A stretch of DNA of 64,000 nucleotides from Cinclus cinclus (taxonomy: Eukaryota; Chordata; Aves; Passeriformes; Cinclidae): the NCBI RefSeq assembly GCF_963662255.1, contig NC_085067.1, positions 10,665,648-10,729,647 of the forward strand, given 5' to 3'. Positions 61,148 to 64,000 of this stretch are shown in pieces; within the stretch, counting starts at the first letter, position 1, and each line of letters opens with the position of its first letter. Below the pieces are notes generated by a model that saw nothing but the letters and a program-made list of their open reading frames with translations, did no database searches and was not told the DNA's origin. The position numbers were made by a program, and so were the translations under genes.

Positions 61148-61761
61148 CACCTGCAACAGGGCAGAAATTAGCCAGGTCTAAGATGGGTGTGGCCAAAAAA
61201 CTGGGACCAGATTGAGCCAAGAGGAAATATCTGATGGTTTGCTTTCCTGGAATGATCTAGAAAGTGCACACTTCTCCATTCCTTTTGACTTCCTTCTTGA
61301 AAAATCAGTTTAAAAAGAAATGAAGACACACCTTTCTTTCCTCCAAGTGAAAGAGATCAGCTTAATTTTATGATGGTGGAATTTGACTCCTTTTTCCTTG
61401 TTGATTGACATTTCTGAAGGTTTGGGAAACCAGAAATGGACCATTTTGCCAATGCATTTGTGGAGCATCCCAAGGTGCACATACAGCATGTGTGAATGGT
61501 GGGCCTGCCATTATTTGTGTCCAGGCAAAACAAAGTTGTGTTCCATCAGGGATTTGTAGATTCCTATAAAATATTTGCTGATTACTGGGCGTGACACAGA
61601 CTGGACAAGGAAAGAGGCAGTAGCACAGAGGGTCAAGTTGTCTCTAGCAATATCCCATGAAAAGAAATGTGGACAATCCCAAAGTAATAGCTGTGCCAAT
61701 ACTTACAAAGGAACAAAGTCTTGTGCAAATGATGTAATTCATTTCAATGTGAATTATGATA

Positions 61762-61983
61762 GATGGTTAGAAGGAAATTCTTTCCTGTGAGGGTGGGCAG
61801 GCCCTGGCACAGGGTGCCCAGAGCAGCTGTGGCTGCCCCTGGATCCCTGGCAGTGCCCAAGGCCAGGTTGGACAGGGCTTGGGGCAGCCTGGGACAGTGG
61901 AAGGTGTCACTGCCCATGGCAGGCTTTGGAATGGGATGAGCTTTAAGGTCCCTTCCAACACAAACCATTCCATGATTCCATAA
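61762..61983 (+). mobile_element. CR1 3' fragment
   Basis: Sense CR1, well preserved: gaaggaaattctttcctgtg ... ttccaacacaaaccattccatgattccat. Confidence 0.92.
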
Positions 61984-62240
61984 TATGCAGGAGGGAAAAG
62001 GACTGTACTTCAGTGGACCAACAGGAAGGTAGTAGAAATAATTTAATCTTTCGAACAATGGTGACACTGATAACAAAAGACAATGCTGAATTTTCTTGCC
62101 ATCAATCAACCTATTAAACCTCCCAGGATTAGGGAGCCAATCCTTCCTACTGTTCAAATATTTTCACAGTTCTTATTAAATCAAAATAAATAAAAGAAAA
62201 GCAAAGGAAAGTGCTACCAAAAAGATGCCATTTTAAATAT

Positions 62241-62267
62241 GGGGGGGGGGGGGGGGAGGTGGGGGGG
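62241..62267. repeat. Poly(G) tract
   Basis: About 16 consecutive G followed by aggt and another G run. Confidence 0.9.
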
Positions 62268-63691
62268 AATGAGAAACAGAAAAAGAAACATGAGTGAAGG
62301 CCAGGTTTTCAGAAACTGAAAATGTAAAGTCAGTATTTCTCTCCTAAAGAGAAGTTTGAAGCCAAAGCAGAAGGTGGCCCCCAGCACCCGAGTGACTCTG
62401 AACACCCTGCCAGGTGCTCCATCTTATCTATCCAGTTTTCCTTGCAAAACATGCATAGGCAGAAGTCCAGGTACCTGCTGGGTGGCTTTGCTACTTTTTT
62501 TGTGTTTGTGACAAGTATCTTTGTCAATAGTAACTCTTAAACTTCCCTGTCTGACTGTCCAGGAGCCACCCTGGCAGTCCCAGTGGCACCACCTGAGCCG
62601 GGACCAAGGCCCCTTCCCAGCAAAGGGGAACAGGGACCTGTGCACAGCCCAGCAAGGGACATTCAGAGACATGGCAGAGGCCAATGACTCCAGATTTTCC
62701 TGTGCTTGGGCTGTGGGGGTATAAAATCCCAGGGCTTCCTTTGTTTGGATCCCTGCTCAGAGGCACCAACTCAAGTTCTTATTCTTTTGTTACACCAAGA
62801 TTAAATTATTTTGAGCTTCCAGACATCTGTGACTCTGTTGTGGGAAACCCGGGGTCAAGCTGGTGAGGAAACCTGGTTTGACTGGAGGAGTATGAGGGGT
62901 GTGGGGAGTCTAGTGGGGTCTCTGGTGCCACTGCTGAGAAGGGAATTCACTCCCAGCTCAGGTGGTGCTAGTGGGACTGCCAGGCTGGAGACAAGGAATT
63001 GCCAGGTCAGACAAGGAATTTTCCTTTACATCCCACTGGCAGGCTGGTGACCCCCACTGCCTTTGGACAGGGACACTGTCCACCCTCGAGGACACAGGTC
63101 CTTGTGGGCAGGTGGCCCCATGATGCTCCCATGGCTCCAGTCCCCTGGTAGGTAAAGGTTTCCTTCACATTATGTGTCATGTCCATTACTGAAGTCTAAG
63201 CGCAGTTCCCAAGGCTTTCACATATCAGGTGAGCAGTCCATTGTCACCTCCAGTTGGAATTTGTGCAATCTCTGGTCTCCAGAAAACCCAGGGCATCCTG
63301 CTCACCAAGGCCAATGTACATTCAGCAGTGTACAAGATATCCAGGCAACCAGGGCAGTAATCATCCATTAGTTATCTGACCAGCCAGCAGATCTCTGTCT
63401 TGAGAAGATGCAGATTTCTGTCAGGCTCTTGGTATTGCTAAACTTTACTTCTTGGTCCTGTTCAGGCTGCAGATCTTCACCCCTAAATCCCAGTATAAAC
63501 CCAGAGCTGTGTAAACCACTGGTGGTGTTTGCTAAAATGTAGATGTAGGAACAAGGTAAAACTCCAACAACATGAACAAAAGAAAGAGCTTATTATTGCA
63601 TTCCTATTGCCCATTGTAATGGTGAAAGGCAACATCCTCCCCTTCCTCATTTGACACCTCTGACATTCCTGCAAGCTCCTTCAGCTTTGTT

Positions 63692-63837
63692 TTCATAGAA
63701 ATCATAGAATCACAGAATCCCAGACTGGTTTGGTTTGGAAGCACCTTAAAGGTCATCTCATTCCACCCCATCCCATGGGCAGGTACACTTTCCACTAGAC
63801 CAGATTTCTCCCAGCGCCATTTAACCTGGTCTTGGAT
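63692..63837 (-). mobile_element. CR1 3' fragment
   Basis: Antisense CR1 with tail agaaatcatagaatcacaga and 3' UTR up to aacctggtcttgg. Confidence 0.88.
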
Positions 63838-64000
63838 GGCAGAGACACATTTAAACCCCAGGTGAGAATCATGATGTCAATAATGATTAAGGACTTACTG
63901 TGGGTACAACTTCAAATATACAAAATTTCTCTTCACCTGCCAATGGTGCATTTTTCCTATATTTCAAACTGTGGATTTATTTACAAACTGAGAGCCAATA

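Larger units (their letters stand above)
61150..64000. other. 5' flank of the LPO-like gene
   Basis: No exon or RNA gene is recognised. Holds two CR1 fragments and a G homopolymer, listed separately. The next gene must lie beyond the window. Confidence 0.45.

Noticed and set aside
1..64000. tRNA, rRNA, CRISPR, MIR142 or a third peroxidase
   Set aside because: No such sequence is visible. MIR142 is expected beyond the 5' end of TSPOAP1, which lies outside the window. All peroxidase exons are accounted for by the two genes.

Overview
The window is a piece of a bird genome, most likely a songbird. All genes are multi-exon with GT-AG introns, and the dominant dispersed repeat is the avian LINE family CR1, with about 30 recognisable fragments in both orientations. 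There are no mammalian SINEs and no bacterial-style operons. I read it as the avian counterpart of the TSPOAP1-MPO-LPO haem-peroxidase locus.

Layout. (1) 1-7.9 kb, plus strand: the 3' end of TSPOAP1 (RIM-binding protein 1), with one exon finishing the last SH3 domain, a 6.3 kb intron, the last coding exon and a 1 kb 3' UTR. (2) 7.9-12.0 kb: intergenic, with a nested CR1 interrupted by a GGAT microsatellite. (3) 12.1-31.9 kb, plus strand: a complete 14-exon myeloperoxidase/eosinophil-peroxidase-type gene (729 aa predicted), with a CpG-rich TATA/GATA promoter and a polyadenylation signal. (4) 31.9-37.5 kb: intergenic, CR1 fragments. (5) 37.5-43.0 kb, plus strand: a complete six-exon lysophosphatidic acid acyltransferase, closest in motifs to AGPAT1 (269 aa). 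(6) 43.0-48.4 kb: intergenic, CR1 plus a candidate solo LTR of about 1.9 kb that includes a G-rich minisatellite. (7) 48.5-61.1 kb, minus strand: a second complete haem peroxidase, lactoperoxidase-like, with almost exon-for-exon the same intron phases and lengths as the first and its own TATA box. (8) 61.2-64 kb: upstream flank with CR1 fragments.

The two peroxidases face each other tail to tail, as I recall for human MPO and LPO, but here an acyltransferase gene lies between them. Both should be secreted or granule enzymes oxidising halides or thiocyanate with hydrogen peroxide in innate defence. The exon joins were made by hand: every join keeps frame, and the coding totals for the first peroxidase and the acyltransferase are exact multiples of three ending in a stop. 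The C-terminal end of the second peroxidase is unresolved.

The most interesting biology is in the haem pockets. The MPO-type protein keeps all three residues that bind haem covalently in MPO (Asp, Glu, Met). The LPO-like protein has Asn where the family has the ester-forming Asp. I found no sign of a wholly new type of system.
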